Shown here: positions 52,091-60,879 of the stretch, piece by piece
Layout: each line of letters begins with the position of its first letter
How positions within the stretch are numbered: position 1 is the stretch's first letter
NCBI GenBank assembly: GCA_000622025.1
Contig: KK211387.1
Coordinates: 62,001 to 126,000 of the forward strand
Direction: 5' to 3'
Source: Lachnospiraceae bacterium AD3010
GTDB lineage: Bacteria > Bacillota > Clostridia > Lachnospirales > Lachnospiraceae
Length of the DNA: 64,000 nucleotides
Position numbers and translations under genes: made by a program
Notes under the pieces: generated by a model
Told to the model about the DNA's origin: nothing
What the model saw: only the letters and a program-made list of their open reading frames with translations
Databases searched by the model: none

Positions 52091-53548
52091 ATGACCTACG
52101 ATTGTATCATAATCGGAGCAGGGGTAAGCGGAAGTGCCACAGCGCGTGAGCTTTCAAAGTACGACCTGAATGTCTGTGTGCTTGAAAAAGGCGAGGACGT
52201 CTGCTCCGGAACAAGTAAGGCAAACAGTGCCATCGTGCATGCGGGATTTGACGCAGCCGAGGGTTCACTTATGGCTAAGCTCAATGTAGAGGGAAACGAG
52301 ATGATGGGTCAGCTTGCGGAAGATCTCGACATTCCCTTCGAGAGAAACGGCTCTCTTGTAGTCTGCATTCATGAGGAGGAAAAAGGCGGACTTCAGGAGC
52401 TTTATGACAGGGGTATCGCAAACGGTGTCAAGGAGCTGAAGCTGCTTGATAAGGAGGAGCTTCACAAAATGGAGCCAAATCTTGCGGACGAGGCCTGCGC
52501 TGCTCTCTACGCTCCCACAGGCGGGATCATATGCCCTTTCATGCTGAACATCGCTATGGCCGAGAATGCAGCTATGAACGGCGTTGATTTCTTCTTTAAT
52601 ACGGAGGCCGAGACATTAAAGCGTGACGAGGACGGGATTTGGCATATCCGTACAAATAACGGCGAATACAAGACAAAGTACGTTGTGAATGCTGCAGGTG
52701 TTTATTCCGACGTATTCCATAACATGGTTGCTGACAAGAAGATCCACATCACACCGAGACGCGGTGACTACTGCCTTCTTGATAAGGAAGTGGGAAATCT
52801 TGTTTCGAAGACCATATTCCCCCAGCCCACCAAGCTCGGCAAGGGCGTTCTGGTTTCCCCGACTATCCACGGAAACCTCATTGTAGGCCCCACTGCCATA
52901 GATATAGAGGATAAAGAGGCTACGGCAACAACGGCTGCCGGCATCAACGACCTTATCGAAAAGGCCGGAATGCATGTAAAGAACCTTCCCGTTGCGAGAA
53001 AGGTCATCACAAGCTTCGCTGGACTCCGTGCCCACGAGGATAACCATGAATTTGTCATCGGTGAGGTAAAGGAAGCCCCGGGCTTCATTGACTGCGCAGG
53101 CATTGAGTCTCCGGGACTTACATCGAGCCCTGCTATCGGAAAGATGGTTGCAGGTATCGTCTGTGACCTTGCAAAGCCCGCAAAGAAGGCAAACTGGAAC
53201 GGAAAGAGAAAGGGAATACTCAATCCTTCCAATATGTCCGTAGAAGAGAGAAACGAGCTCATCAAGAAGGATCCCGCATATGGACAGATCATCTGCCGCT
53301 GCGAGTCCATTTCCGAAGGAGAGATACTGGATGCTATGAGGCGTCCTCTCGGAGCACGCTCACTTGACGGTGTAAAGAGACGTACCAGAGCCGGAATGGG
53401 AAGATGTCAGGCAGGCTTCTGCTCACCGAGAGTAATGGAGATAATTAACCGCGAGCTTGGTATTCCCATTGAGAAGATCACGAAGAGCGGAGGCAAGTCA
53501 GTGATCGCTCCTGAGCGTACAAAGGCCGGGAAAGGAGGAGAAGCATAA
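52091..53548 (+). CDS. glpA: Anaerobic glycerol-3-phosphate dehydrogenase subunit A-like FAD oxidoreductase
   Basis: A chain of 485 residues. It should oxidise glycerol-3-phosphate to dihydroxyacetone phosphate. The FAD motif is CIIIGAGVSGSATARELSKY, followed by GTSKANSAIVHAGFD of the DAO fold. The C-terminus has a BFD-like 2Fe-2S domain: IICRCESISEGEILDA and GMGRCQAGFCSPR. It is shorter than the E. coli GlpA, as is usual in Firmicutes. It is followed directly by a second flavoprotein and a DUF1667-type protein, a grouping seen in clostridia. The symbol rests on that context. Confidence 0.85.
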   Translation: MTYDCIIIGAGVSGSATARELSKYDLNVCVLEKGEDVCSGTSKANSAIVHAGFDAAEGSLMAKLNVEGNEMMGQLAEDLDIPFERNGSLVVCIHEEEKGGLQELYDRGIANGVKELKLLDKEELHKMEPNLADEACAALYAPTGGIICPFMLNIAMAENAAMNGVDFFFNTEAETLKRDEDGIWHIRTNNGEYKTKYVVNAAGVYSDVFHNMVADKKIHITPRRGDYCLLDKEVGNLVSKTIFPQPTKLGKGVLVSPTIHGNLIVGPTAIDIEDKEATATTAAGINDLIEKAGMHVKNLPVARKVITSFAGLRAHEDNHEFVIGEVKEAPGFIDCAGIESPGLTSSPAIGKMVAGIVCDLAKPAKKANWNGKRKGILNPSNMSVEERNELIKKDPAYGQIICRCESISEGEILDAMRRPLGARSLDGVKRRTRAGMGRCQAGFCSPRVMEIINRELGIPIEKITKSGGKSVIAPERTKAGKGGEA

Positions 53549-54813
53549 TGATGACTTATGATATTGTTATCGTAGGCGGAGGTCCTGCGGGTCTTGCAGC
53601 TGCAGTAGCGGCAAGAGAAGCCGGAACACAGTCGATCCTCATCCTTGAACGTGACCATGAGCTGGGAGGCATCCTTAATCAGTGCATTCATAACGGCTTC
53701 GGACTCCATACCTTCAAGGAGGAGCTTACCGGTCCCGAGTATGCATACCGCTTCATGAAGCAGGTATTTGACGAGAAGATCGAATATAAGCTTAATACCA
53801 TGGTTATGGACATCTCTCCTGACCGGGTTGTTACCGCTATGAACAAGACCGACGGAATGATCCAGATAAAGGCCGGTGCGGTTGTTCTCGCAATGGGCTG
53901 CCGTGAGAGGCCGAGAGGAGCCTTAAATATCCCGGGCTACAGACCTGCAGGCATCTTTTCCGCAGGTACGGCTCAGCGCCTCGTTAATATCGAGGGCTAC
54001 ATGCCGGGACGTGAGGTTGTGATCCTCGGATCCGGTGATATCGGACTCATTATGGCACGCCGTATGACGCTTGAGGGCGCAAAGGTAAAGGTTGTTGCAG
54101 AGCTTCTGCCCTTCTCCGGCGGCTTGAAGAGAAATATCGTTCAGTGTCTGGATGACTTCGGCATCCCTCTTAAGCTTTCACATACCGTTGTTGACATTGA
54201 GGGTAAGGAAAGGGTTTCCGCGGTAACCATCGCAAAGGTTGGCCCCGATATGAAGCCCATTCCCGGTACTGAAGAGAGATATACCTGCGACACCCTCCTT
54301 CTCTCCTGCGGACTTATCCCGGAGAACGAGCTTTCAAAGAGCGCAGGCGTTGAGCTTAATCCCGTTACCAGCGGACCTGTTGTGAATGAGTCCCTGGAAA
54401 CCAGTATCCCCGGCGTTTTCGCCTGCGGAAACGTGCTTCATGTTCACGATCTGGTTGACTTTGTTTCCGAGGAAGCTAAGAAGGCCGGAGAAAACGCATC
54501 GAAGTTCGTTAAGGAAGGTGCTGCAAAGAGCTCGAAGGAGCCAATCAAGCTTGTAGCTACAGAGGGCGCGCGCTATACCGTTCCCTGCACTCTGGATACA
54601 GACAGGATGGACGATCTCCTTACAGTCCGCTTCCGTGTGGGGGCAGTGTTCCAGGATTCCTATGTGAGCGTTTACTTTGATGATGAGCGCGTAATGCATA
54701 ATCAGAAAAGGATAATGGCTCCCGGTGAGATGGAGCAGGTTATACTCCAGAAGAAGAAGCTTTCAGAATACCCGGATCTCAAGACTATTACCATTAAGAT
54801 AGAGAAGGAATAA
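53548..54813 (+). CDS. FAD-dependent oxidoreductase of the glycerol-3-phosphate dehydrogenase complex
   Basis: A flavoprotein of 421 residues. YDIVIVGGGPAGLAAAVAA is the FAD motif, VVLAMGCRERPRG and EVVILGSGDIGLIMARRM mark the second (NAD-type) Rossmann fold, and GVFACGNVLHVHDLVDFVS is the C-terminal FAD contact. It probably passes electrons from the GlpA-like subunit to NAD or a carrier. Its ATG overlaps the stop codon of the previous gene by one base. Confidence 0.85.
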   Translation: MMTYDIVIVGGGPAGLAAAVAAREAGTQSILILERDHELGGILNQCIHNGFGLHTFKEELTGPEYAYRFMKQVFDEKIEYKLNTMVMDISPDRVVTAMNKTDGMIQIKAGAVVLAMGCRERPRGALNIPGYRPAGIFSAGTAQRLVNIEGYMPGREVVILGSGDIGLIMARRMTLEGAKVKVVAELLPFSGGLKRNIVQCLDDFGIPLKLSHTVVDIEGKERVSAVTIAKVGPDMKPIPGTEERYTCDTLLLSCGLIPENELSKSAGVELNPVTSGPVVNESLETSIPGVFACGNVLHVHDLVDFVSEEAKKAGENASKFVKEGAAKSSKEPIKLVATEGARYTVPCTLDTDRMDDLLTVRFRVGAVFQDSYVSVYFDDERVMHNQKRIMAPGEMEQVILQKKKLSEYPDLKTITIKIEKE

Positions 54814-54825
54814 GGAGGCAGAGAG

Positions 54826-55191
54826 ATGACAACAAAAGAACTTACCTGTATCGGCTGCCCCATGGGGTGTCTGATAACGGTTCAGATGGAAAAAGGTGAA
54901 GTAATAAGTGTAGAGGGCAATACCTGCCAGAAGGGCGATATCTATGCCCGTAAGGAGGTTACGAACCCCACCCGTATCGTGACCAGCACGGTTGTGATAA
55001 AGGGCGGCGACAAGCCCCGTCTTCCCGTAAAGACGAAGAACGATATCCCGAAGGACAAGATCTTTGAGGTTATGAAGGATATTGATGCTGCCGACGTAAC
55101 AGCTCCGAAGCACATAGGTGATGTTGTTGTGAGCAATGTTGCAGGCACGGGAGTTGACGTTATCGCCACGAGAAACATAGAAAGCGCATAA
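54826..55191 (+). CDS. DUF1667 small cysteine protein of the glycerol-3-phosphate dehydrogenase operon
   Basis: A chain of 121 residues with four N-terminal cysteines in LTCIGCPMGCLITV and GNTCQKGDIYA that probably bind an iron-sulfur cluster or a metal. DUF1667 proteins accompany this type of FAD oxidoreductase pair, so it is likely the third, electron-transferring subunit. AAGGAGG stands before the ATG. It is the last gene of the unit and is followed by a strong terminator. Confidence 0.85.
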   Translation: MTTKELTCIGCPMGCLITVQMEKGEVISVEGNTCQKGDIYARKEVTNPTRIVTSTVVIKGGDKPRLPVKTKNDIPKDKIFEVMKDIDAADVTAPKHIGDVVVSNVAGTGVDVIATRNIESA

Positions 55192-55222
55192 CTACATTTA
55201 ATTACTATCATAGATTCAGAGA

Positions 55223-55259
55223 AAAAGACCCGGAAGGCAGAATTTCTTCCGGGTCTTTT
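55223..55259 (+). terminator. Rho-independent terminator of the glycerol dehydrogenase operon
   Basis: AAAAGACCCGGAAG pairs with CTTCCGGGTCTTTT around a 9-nt loop, with a T run on the right arm. It starts 31 bp after the DUF1667 stop. Confidence 0.92.
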
Positions 55260-55441
55260 ATAGGTTTGTACCAATGGGGTCTGATATCTTTGAAAACGGA
55301 TTCTATATATTTTACTTTTCGGGAAAATGGTGATATCATTTTCCTACATTTCTGGAGATCACATCCGGACAGATCGTCCGATTAATCCAAGAATTGCTTG
55401 AAACTGAAAATTGTGCATTTTATAATGAAAGGAGAAGTCGG

Positions 55442-55835
55442 ATGAAAGAAAAGACATACGACGAGCTTGAATTTACTGATGATTTTCTGTTTTGTCATAT
55501 CCTTATGGAGAATGAGGATCTGTGTATCGAACTGGTGGAGATGATCACCGGAAGGAAGATCAAATCCATTATCAAACCTGAAAGCCAGCGGCAGGCTTTC
55601 GAAACGGCTGCAGGACGAAGTTGAAAAGTCGCGTAAGCATGAGGAATGGAGGGATGACTACATGACTCTGTTGGAACATTACAAAGAGAAATATGATGAA
55701 GGTTTTGATGATGGGCAGAAAAAAGAGCGTCAAAACACCGAAGCAGAACGTAAACGTGCTGATGCCGCTGAGATCCGTGCTGATGCCGCCGAGTCTGAGT
55801 TAGAAAGATATAAATCAAAATATGGAGAATTATGA
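55442..55835 (+). pseudogene. Degraded Rpn-family nuclease gene
   Basis: ATG 55442 (AAAGGAGAAG upstream) opens a frame with KTYDELEFTDDFLFCHIL and ELVEMITGRKI, the N-terminus of Rpn/PD-(D/E)XK 'transposase' proteins. It stops at 55624. The neighbouring frame continues with RLQDEVEKSRKHEEWRDDYM and a charged coiled tail (AERKRADAAEIRADAAESE) ending at 55835, which is the usual C-terminus of that family. The central catalytic part is missing and there is a frame change at about 55595-55610, so the gene looks like the product of an internal deletion. It is not expected to be active. Confidence 0.75.
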
Positions 55836-55966
55836 AGCTTCTGATGCTCTGATAATCGAATATAACCTCGGTGTAGTAAGCACTGTTCCGTTCCGCACAC
55901 AAAAAAGACACAGTTCAAACATTTTTTAAACAGATTCTTTCGATATCATTGCTTTTGTCGGGACGG

Positions 55967-56028
55967 CCAACATCTTTTCGCTTCCGCTCAAAGATGTCGC
56001 CGTAACATCAGTCCTTCGGACTGATGTC
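55967..56028 (-). repeat. Modular double-hairpin element, copy C (reverse orientation)
   Basis: CCAA, then ACATCTTT...AAAGATGT with a 12-nt loop (55970-55997), then linker TCGCCGT (55997-56003), then ACATCAGTCC-TTC-GGACTGATGT (56005-56027). It is the reverse complement, module for module, of copy A at 36419-36480. Confidence 0.8.
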
Positions 56029-56097
56029 AAGGCCCGAAGGATCTTTAAGCGGTAACAGTATACGACAATATAGAATTCAGAAAGTCGAGGACAGATA

Positions 56098-57672
56098 ATG
56101 AGTAGAGAAAGAATCAGGAAAAATGCTGCACTTCTTGCAACAGTGATATTTTTTGCGAGCACAGCGGGTACTGCCTGTGCTGATGGAAGGCTTCCTTCAA
56201 CTGCTGTAGTAAGGACAGATACCGGACTGATAACAGAAGATACAAAAGAAAGCGGACAGGAAAAAAATACTGAAGAACTGAAAGATACTGCTGATTATAA
56301 AATAATGGAAAGCTCTGTAGGCGGTGAGCATGTCATTACAGCAGACGGTGAGGCGGCTTCATACAGCAAGCTAAAGATCCAGAAAACAGGCGACTCTGAG
56401 GGTGACGAGGCTGATTTCTACGGCGAAAACTCTGCTGTATTTGCAACAAACGGCGCTACTCTTGACTTAAGCGATATCTCGGTTAATACAAGCGGAACCC
56501 ATGCAAATGCCGTATTCAGCTACGGAGAGGGAACAACAGTTAATATTTCCGATTCGGTGATACTTACTGACGGTAACTGCTCCGGAGGTATAATGACGAC
56601 CGGCGGAGCCACTATGAATGCAGAGAACCTTACCGTACATACAACCGGCAATTCATCTGCGGCTATCCGTTCAGACCGGGGAGGTGGAACGGTCAACGTG
56701 ACCGGAGGAAGCTACTCCGCGGACGGCAGCGGATCGCCTGCGGTTTACTCCACTGCAGATATCACGGTAAATGACGCAGTGCTTAATTCCACCGCATCTG
56801 AGGGGGTCGTGGTGGAAGGAAAGAACAGCGTCACCCTTAATAATGTGAAGCTTACCGCGGACAATAATAAGCATAACAGCGACAAGTCCGATAACTTCAA
56901 GGCCGTGATGATATATCAGTCAATGTCGGGCGATGCCGATCAGGGAAAGGCTGAATTTACCATGAACGGCGGAAGCCTTACTAATATGAGCGGTGACGTA
57001 TTCTTCGTAAATAATACTGTAGCGGACATAAGCTTAAATAATGCGGACATCTCCAACCGGGGAGGCGGAGCCTTCCTTCGGGCAGCTGCAGCGGGCTGGG
57101 GTAACGAAGGCTCAAACGGCGGCAAGGTGAATCTCTATGCTGACGGACAGAAGATAAACGGAGATATTATAGTAGATGACATATCCATACTGAATATGTA
57201 CCTCTCAAACGACTCCGAATTTGTGGGAGCCCTAAATACCGACGGAAAAGCCGGGGATGTATATGTAGAGCTTAAAGACGGCTCTAAATGGACTCTCACC
57301 GCTGATTCCTATATAAGCTCCCTTACCGCTGATCTTGGCGCTATAGACCTTAACGGTCACAAGCTCTATGTTGACGGCGATGAATATAATGAAGACTCGG
57401 AGTACAGCGGCGAAGCGATCGAAATAAAGAGTGAGAGCGTAGATTCCCGTAACGGCATGCCGGGGAAAGGAGATCCGCCGGACGGAAAGGGAAATCCTCC
57501 TGAAGGGGGAAGCATTTCCCGTAACGAGCTGCCGGGAAAAGGAAACCCACCGCAGGGAAACCCGCCGGAGGGGAAAGGAAACCCGCCTGAAGGTAATCCG
57601 CCGCAGGGCAAGCCCGGGGAGGGTAAGGGCGACGCTCCCGGAGGGGAAGACGGAAAGGGAGCTTCCTCTTGA
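56098..57672 (+). CDS. Secreted beta-helix surface protein with Gly/Pro-rich tail
   Basis: A chain of 524 residues. The N-terminus has a basic start and a hydrophobic stretch (NAALLATVIFFASTAGTACA) as signal peptide. Residues 60-420 consist of short repeated strands rich in N, T, S and G (for example LDLSDISVNTSG and VNVTGGSYSADG), typical of right-handed beta-helix adhesins or pectate-lyase-like folds. The last 75 residues are a low-complexity tail of GKGNPP/EGNPP units without an LPXTG motif or membrane anchor. It is probably exported and cell-surface associated. No enzymatic residues were recognised. Confidence 0.75.
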   Translation: MSRERIRKNAALLATVIFFASTAGTACADGRLPSTAVVRTDTGLITEDTKESGQEKNTEELKDTADYKIMESSVGGEHVITADGEAASYSKLKIQKTGDSEGDEADFYGENSAVFATNGATLDLSDISVNTSGTHANAVFSYGEGTTVNISDSVILTDGNCSGGIMTTGGATMNAENLTVHTTGNSSAAIRSDRGGGTVNVTGGSYSADGSGSPAVYSTADITVNDAVLNSTASEGVVVEGKNSVTLNNVKLTADNNKHNSDKSDNFKAVMIYQSMSGDADQGKAEFTMNGGSLTNMSGDVFFVNNTVADISLNNADISNRGGGAFLRAAAAGWGNEGSNGGKVNLYADGQKINGDIIVDDISILNMYLSNDSEFVGALNTDGKAGDVYVELKDGSKWTLTADSYISSLTADLGAIDLNGHKLYVDGDEYNEDSEYSGEAIEIKSESVDSRNGMPGKGDPPDGKGNPPEGGSISRNELPGKGNPPQGNPPEGKGNPPEGNPPQGKPGEGKGDAPGGEDGKGASS

Positions 57673-57743
57673 AAAAAAGTATAAAAAAGAATAAAATGTA
57701 TAAAAAAGTATAAAAAGTTATAAAGGAATTGAAAAAGTATAAA
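57673..57743. repeat. AT-rich tandem GTATAAAA repeats
   Basis: Five imperfect units of the form (A)GTATAAAAA or TGTATAAAA fill the gap between the beta-helix gene and the ATPase gene. They may change in number by slippage. The ribosome site of the next gene is poorly formed within them. Confidence 0.7.
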
Positions 57744-58808
57744 ATGCAGAATCCATTCACCACCACATTCAGCAAAATACCGGACCATACATATATTCCA
57801 ACCTCTCAGACAGAGGAGATAATCGAGAATTTCAGTTATGATGTCCCGTCAGAGTCAGTATATAAGATAACCGGGGTCAGAGGATCCGGGAAAACCGTGC
57901 TGCTTGCCAAGATCGAAGAAGAGTTCGGAACGAATGAGCGGAGGAATGACGGATGGCTGGTGTACAGACTGACACCTGCCAGGGATATGCTTATGCAATT
58001 TGCCTCAATGCTTTATATGGAGCCCTTTATCAAAAAGAAAAAAAGCGGAATAGGCTTAACTATTTCAGCCAATATTTTGGGGAGCGGGGCAGGTATTGGA
58101 ATATCGGAACAAAAATCTGAAAAGATCTTCGATATAGGTGCAGAGCTGGATCGTTTGCTTCAGGAAGCAGCCGGACAGAAGAAGAAAATAATGATAGGAA
58201 TTGATGAGGTTTCAAAGACTCCGGACATGGTAGTATTTGCATCGGAATTCGGGAAATGGCTAAGAGCGGGGTATCCGGTGTATCTGGTATGTACGGGACT
58301 GTACGAAAATATAGAGCAGTTATCCAACGTAAAAAATCTTACTTTCTTCAGACGGGCTTCCACGGTTAAGACTGAATCACTTAACAGCGTCAGAATGTCC
58401 GAAATGTACAAAAGCAGATTGAATATCGGAATAGATCTTGCCAAAAAACTGTCGGCAGTCACTAAAGGTTATGCTTATGCCTTTCAGGAACTCGGGATAC
58501 TGTGGTTCAGGAAAAAGAGCAGCGACGGGACAGAGGACATAATCGAGAGTCTGAAAACAGAATTATTTGCCTATTCATACGAAAAGATCTGGGAGGAATT
58601 GACAGAAGCTGACCGGGAAATGGTGCGTCTTCTTACGGATAAGGAGGAGTACAAACGGAGTGAGATAACGGCGTTTATGGACAAACCGGGAAATTACTCT
58701 GTTTACAGGGACAGGCTTTTAAGGCGTGGGATAATAAACGCGAGACAGGCGTATATCTCCCTCGCACTTCCGTTTTTTAATGATTATATTAAGGAATACT
58801 GCTCTTGA
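57744..58808 (+). CDS. AAA-type ATPase of the archaeal-ATPase-like (STAND/DUF) group
   Basis: An ATPase of 354 residues. ITGVRGSGKTVLLAKIEEE is the Walker A loop and KKIMIGIDEVSKTPDM the Walker B region, with a sensor-like VYLVCTGLYENIEQ after it. The C-terminal third looks like a winged-helix domain (EITAFMDKPGNYSVYRDRLLRRG). Such proteins are found near mobile or defence genes and are of unknown role. ATG 57744 is used; TTG at 57729 would add five residues but its AAAGGA lies only one base away. It does not clearly belong to an operon. Confidence 0.7.
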   Translation: MQNPFTTTFSKIPDHTYIPTSQTEEIIENFSYDVPSESVYKITGVRGSGKTVLLAKIEEEFGTNERRNDGWLVYRLTPARDMLMQFASMLYMEPFIKKKKSGIGLTISANILGSGAGIGISEQKSEKIFDIGAELDRLLQEAAGQKKKIMIGIDEVSKTPDMVVFASEFGKWLRAGYPVYLVCTGLYENIEQLSNVKNLTFFRRASTVKTESLNSVRMSEMYKSRLNIGIDLAKKLSAVTKGYAYAFQELGILWFRKKSSDGTEDIIESLKTELFAYSYEKIWEELTEADREMVRLLTDKEEYKRSEITAFMDKPGNYSVYRDRLLRRGIINARQAYISLALPFFNDYIKEYCS

Positions 58809-58837
58809 ACTGATTGCATAAACAGTTGAAGAAAATA

Positions 58838-59000
58838 CTAGTTACGGTAGAAAGCGGAGGTGCTGCAGCGGACAACGGCAAAAATGCCTTTTGAACCGAA
58901 ATGCTGTTCCAATTCCTTGATGGTCCGCTTCACATCATAGTCATACTCAATATAGGTTTTGCCGCATTTTAAGGATTTGATGTTTGTTGATGCTGCTGAT
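58838..59000 (-). pseudogene. Possible C-terminal remnant of a minus-strand gene
   Basis: On the minus strand an open frame reads SLKCGKTYIEYDYDVKRTIK, then ELEQHFGSKGIFAVVRCS, and ends in a TAG (58838-58840). It has no start and its upstream part is out of frame. The composition is protein-like, but no family was recognised. It fills most of the gap between the ATPase and the peptidase gene. Confidence 0.3.
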
Positions 59001-59036
59001 CTTAAAAAGTCGTGCCAATTTCGTAGTAATTACAAC

Positions 59037-59086
59037 AAAAGTCCTATGGCATTTGCAAATAAAACCGCAAAAACCATAGGACTTTT
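59037..59086. terminator. Inverted repeat, probable bidirectional terminator
   Basis: AAAAGTCCTATGG (59037-59049) pairs perfectly with CCATAGGACTTTT (59074-59086). It lies 36 bp beyond the stop of the minus-strand peptidase gene and has T tracts in both directions. The loop of 24 nt is long for a terminator. Confidence 0.65.
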
Positions 59087-59121
59087 CAAAAGAAAAATCC
59101 TGATTGTGTATGTCAGAGGTG

Positions 59122-59844
59122 TCAAACCTTTTTGACTCCAACCATATACACGCCATCGGCGAGGCCGCTGCCGTCGCCAAGGTGCGACATCATTTCGTCA
59201 TAGTTTACATAATTTTCGGACCTGCCATGGGAATTGTGGACGATGAAACGGTTGGATTTCCGGCGGTTATCGGTGATGTTCGGATTGGAAGCCGGAAAAA
59301 CGGAAGAGCCGTCCGGAGCGGATGCTAAGGAAGCGCAAGGACTTTCCTGGATCCGTTCGATACACATGGTGTGCAGCATGCGTCTTATGCTGCGGCGGTT
59401 ATTCATTACTGTAAATATAATCACATCCGAGCATTCAGCGAGCTCCTTGAATTTTTTCCTGTTTGAGGTTTTTTCAACAAATAGACCGAGGTTTCGTAAA
59501 TATTTCGCTGCGGCCTGAGGTGCAGTGCCGAAGGCTGCAAAGAATGAAGCTCCGTGTCCCTCAAAATGACGGATTATTTCAGCAAGTGGCTGAGGTTTAC
59601 CGAGGAGCAGCAGTGCATTGTATACAGCAGCTGTCCCACAGCCGGAGTGAGCAAAGCTTTTCGAGCCGTATCTAAGCTCCTTTTCTTTGTTTTGATCTTC
59701 AATGAATACGTTTTCCCGGGAAGAAGTATAAGATTTATTTATATTATAATTTTTTTCTGTTGTTTTTTTATGAAAGATGCCGATCATCGTGTTCAGGAAG
59801 CCTGAAACGGCGTAAAACAGCAGTATAAAGGGGTGTGTAGCCAT
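59122..59844 (-). CDS. C39-like cysteine peptidase with N-terminal membrane segment
   Basis: A chain of 240 residues from ATG 59844, which has AAAGG about 8 bp upstream; the first in-frame ATG at 59853 is too close to it. A hydrophobic N-terminus (FILLFYAVSGFLNTMIGIF) may anchor it. HSGCGTAAVYNALLLLG contains the likely catalytic cysteine of papain/C39 folds, and RFIVHNSHGRSENYVNYDEM the likely histidine and partner residue. The protein could cleave a peptide or be an inactive relative. It is transcribed away from the flagellar operon. Confidence 0.65.
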   Translation of the reverse strand: MATHPFILLFYAVSGFLNTMIGIFHKKTTEKNYNINKSYTSSRENVFIEDQNKEKELRYGSKSFAHSGCGTAAVYNALLLLGKPQPLAEIIRHFEGHGASFFAAFGTAPQAAAKYLRNLGLFVEKTSNRKKFKELAECSDVIIFTVMNNRRSIRRMLHTMCIERIQESPCASLASAPDGSSVFPASNPNITDNRRKSNRFIVHNSHGRSENYVNYDEMMSHLGDGSGLADGVYMVGVKKV

Positions 59845-59856
59845 TCTATCCATCCT

Positions 59857-59884
59857 TTGACTTTTGTGTATTTTTCCTTATAAT
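59857..59884 (+). promoter_or_regulatory. Sigma-A-type promoter before flgB
   Basis: TTGACT (59857-59862) and TATAAT (59879-59884) are 16 bp apart. The leader runs about 70 bp to flgB. The position suggests it drives the flagellar operon. Confidence 0.75.
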
Positions 59885-59963
59885 TATAGATGAATAATTG
59901 TCATTATGGTAGTGCAGGATCCATAGTGGCGATAAACATCATTCCAAAAAGGAGGCGTGCGAC

Positions 59964-60356
59964 ATGGTAAAAACTGATATATATGATTATATCAATGTGC
60001 TCGACAAGGCTGCCGACGCTTCGGCTTTACGGAATAAAGCCATTGCCAATAACCTGGCAAATATTGATACACCCGGCTATAAGAGACAGGATGTTTCTTT
60101 CGCCGCAAATCTGGAGGAAGCCTTAAGGCACTCGAGGTTCGAGAGCCTGGACGACAAGGTGGGGTCCCTGAGGATGGACCGCCTGCGGGGTAAGCAGTAC
60201 ACCGATTCAGAAGGCTATTCCTACAGGCTGGACGGTAATAATGTGGACATAGATACTGAAAATGCCGAGCTTGCAAAGAATAATATTTTGTATAACGGCC
60301 TTACCCAGAGTATTACGGCGGAATTCCAGAATATCCGTTCCGTGACGCAGAAGTAA
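59964..60356 (+). CDS. flgB: Flagellar basal-body rod protein FlgB
   Basis: A proximal rod protein of 130 residues. KAIANNLANIDTPGYKRQDVSF is the rod/hook signature near the N-terminus, and the C-terminal ILYNGLTQSITAEFQNIRSV the second helix of the D0 coiled coil. AAAGGAGG precedes ATG 59964. It opens the early flagellar operon that continues with flgC, fliE, fliF and fliG, the standard order in clostridia. Confidence 0.96.
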   Translation: MVKTDIYDYINVLDKAADASALRNKAIANNLANIDTPGYKRQDVSFAANLEEALRHSRFESLDDKVGSLRMDRLRGKQYTDSEGYSYRLDGNNVDIDTENAELAKNNILYNGLTQSITAEFQNIRSVTQK

Positions 60357-60372
60357 GAGGGGAGGAAATATA

Positions 60373-60831
60373 ATGGGAGTATTTGACAGCTTTGGCATAA
60401 ACGCATCGGGTCTGACCGCGGAGAGACTCCGTATGGACGTTATCTCCGAAAATATAGCGAATGCCAATACAACACGTACCAGTAACGGTGATCCCTATAC
60501 CAGAAAGGTGGTCACCTTTGAAACAAAGAACAATCCGGAGCCTTCATTTAATTCAATACTTGCCTCAAACCAGAGTAAGTATGCCCAGTCAAACCTGGCG
60601 GGGGTGAAGGTCGGCGGGATCTACAATGACACGCATTCGGAGTACAAGATGGTATATGATCCGGCTCATCCCGATGCGGATGAGAACGGCTATGTACTTT
60701 ATCCCAATGTGAATACCATCACGGAGATGACCAACCTTATAGATGCCAGCCGCGCTTACGAGGCGAATGCAACGGCCTTTACAACGTCAAAGGCTATCGC
60801 ACAGCAGGGACTGACCATCGGCAAGGCTTGA
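60373..60831 (+). CDS. flgC: Flagellar basal-body rod protein FlgC
   Basis: A proximal rod protein of 152 residues. FGINASGLTAERLRMDVISE and NIANANTTRTSNGDPYTRK form the conserved N-terminus; YVLYPNVNTITEMTNLIDAS and YEANATAFTTSKAI the C-terminus. GGGAGGAAA stands before the ATG. It is exported by the flagellar type III system with FlgB and assembles on FliE. Confidence 0.96.
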   Translation: MGVFDSFGINASGLTAERLRMDVISENIANANTTRTSNGDPYTRKVVTFETKNNPEPSFNSILASNQSKYAQSNLAGVKVGGIYNDTHSEYKMVYDPAHPDADENGYVLYPNVNTITEMTNLIDASRAYEANATAFTTSKAIAQQGLTIGKA

Positions 60832-60879
60832 TAAAGGATTATTTTCGGGATAACCGCTTATTGATCTTTGGAGACGCAT

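Noticed and set aside
59104-59805. Several + strand frames of 61-94 codons
   Set aside because: Antisense to the C39-like peptidase gene, which has a start, ribosome site, motifs and terminator on the minus strand.
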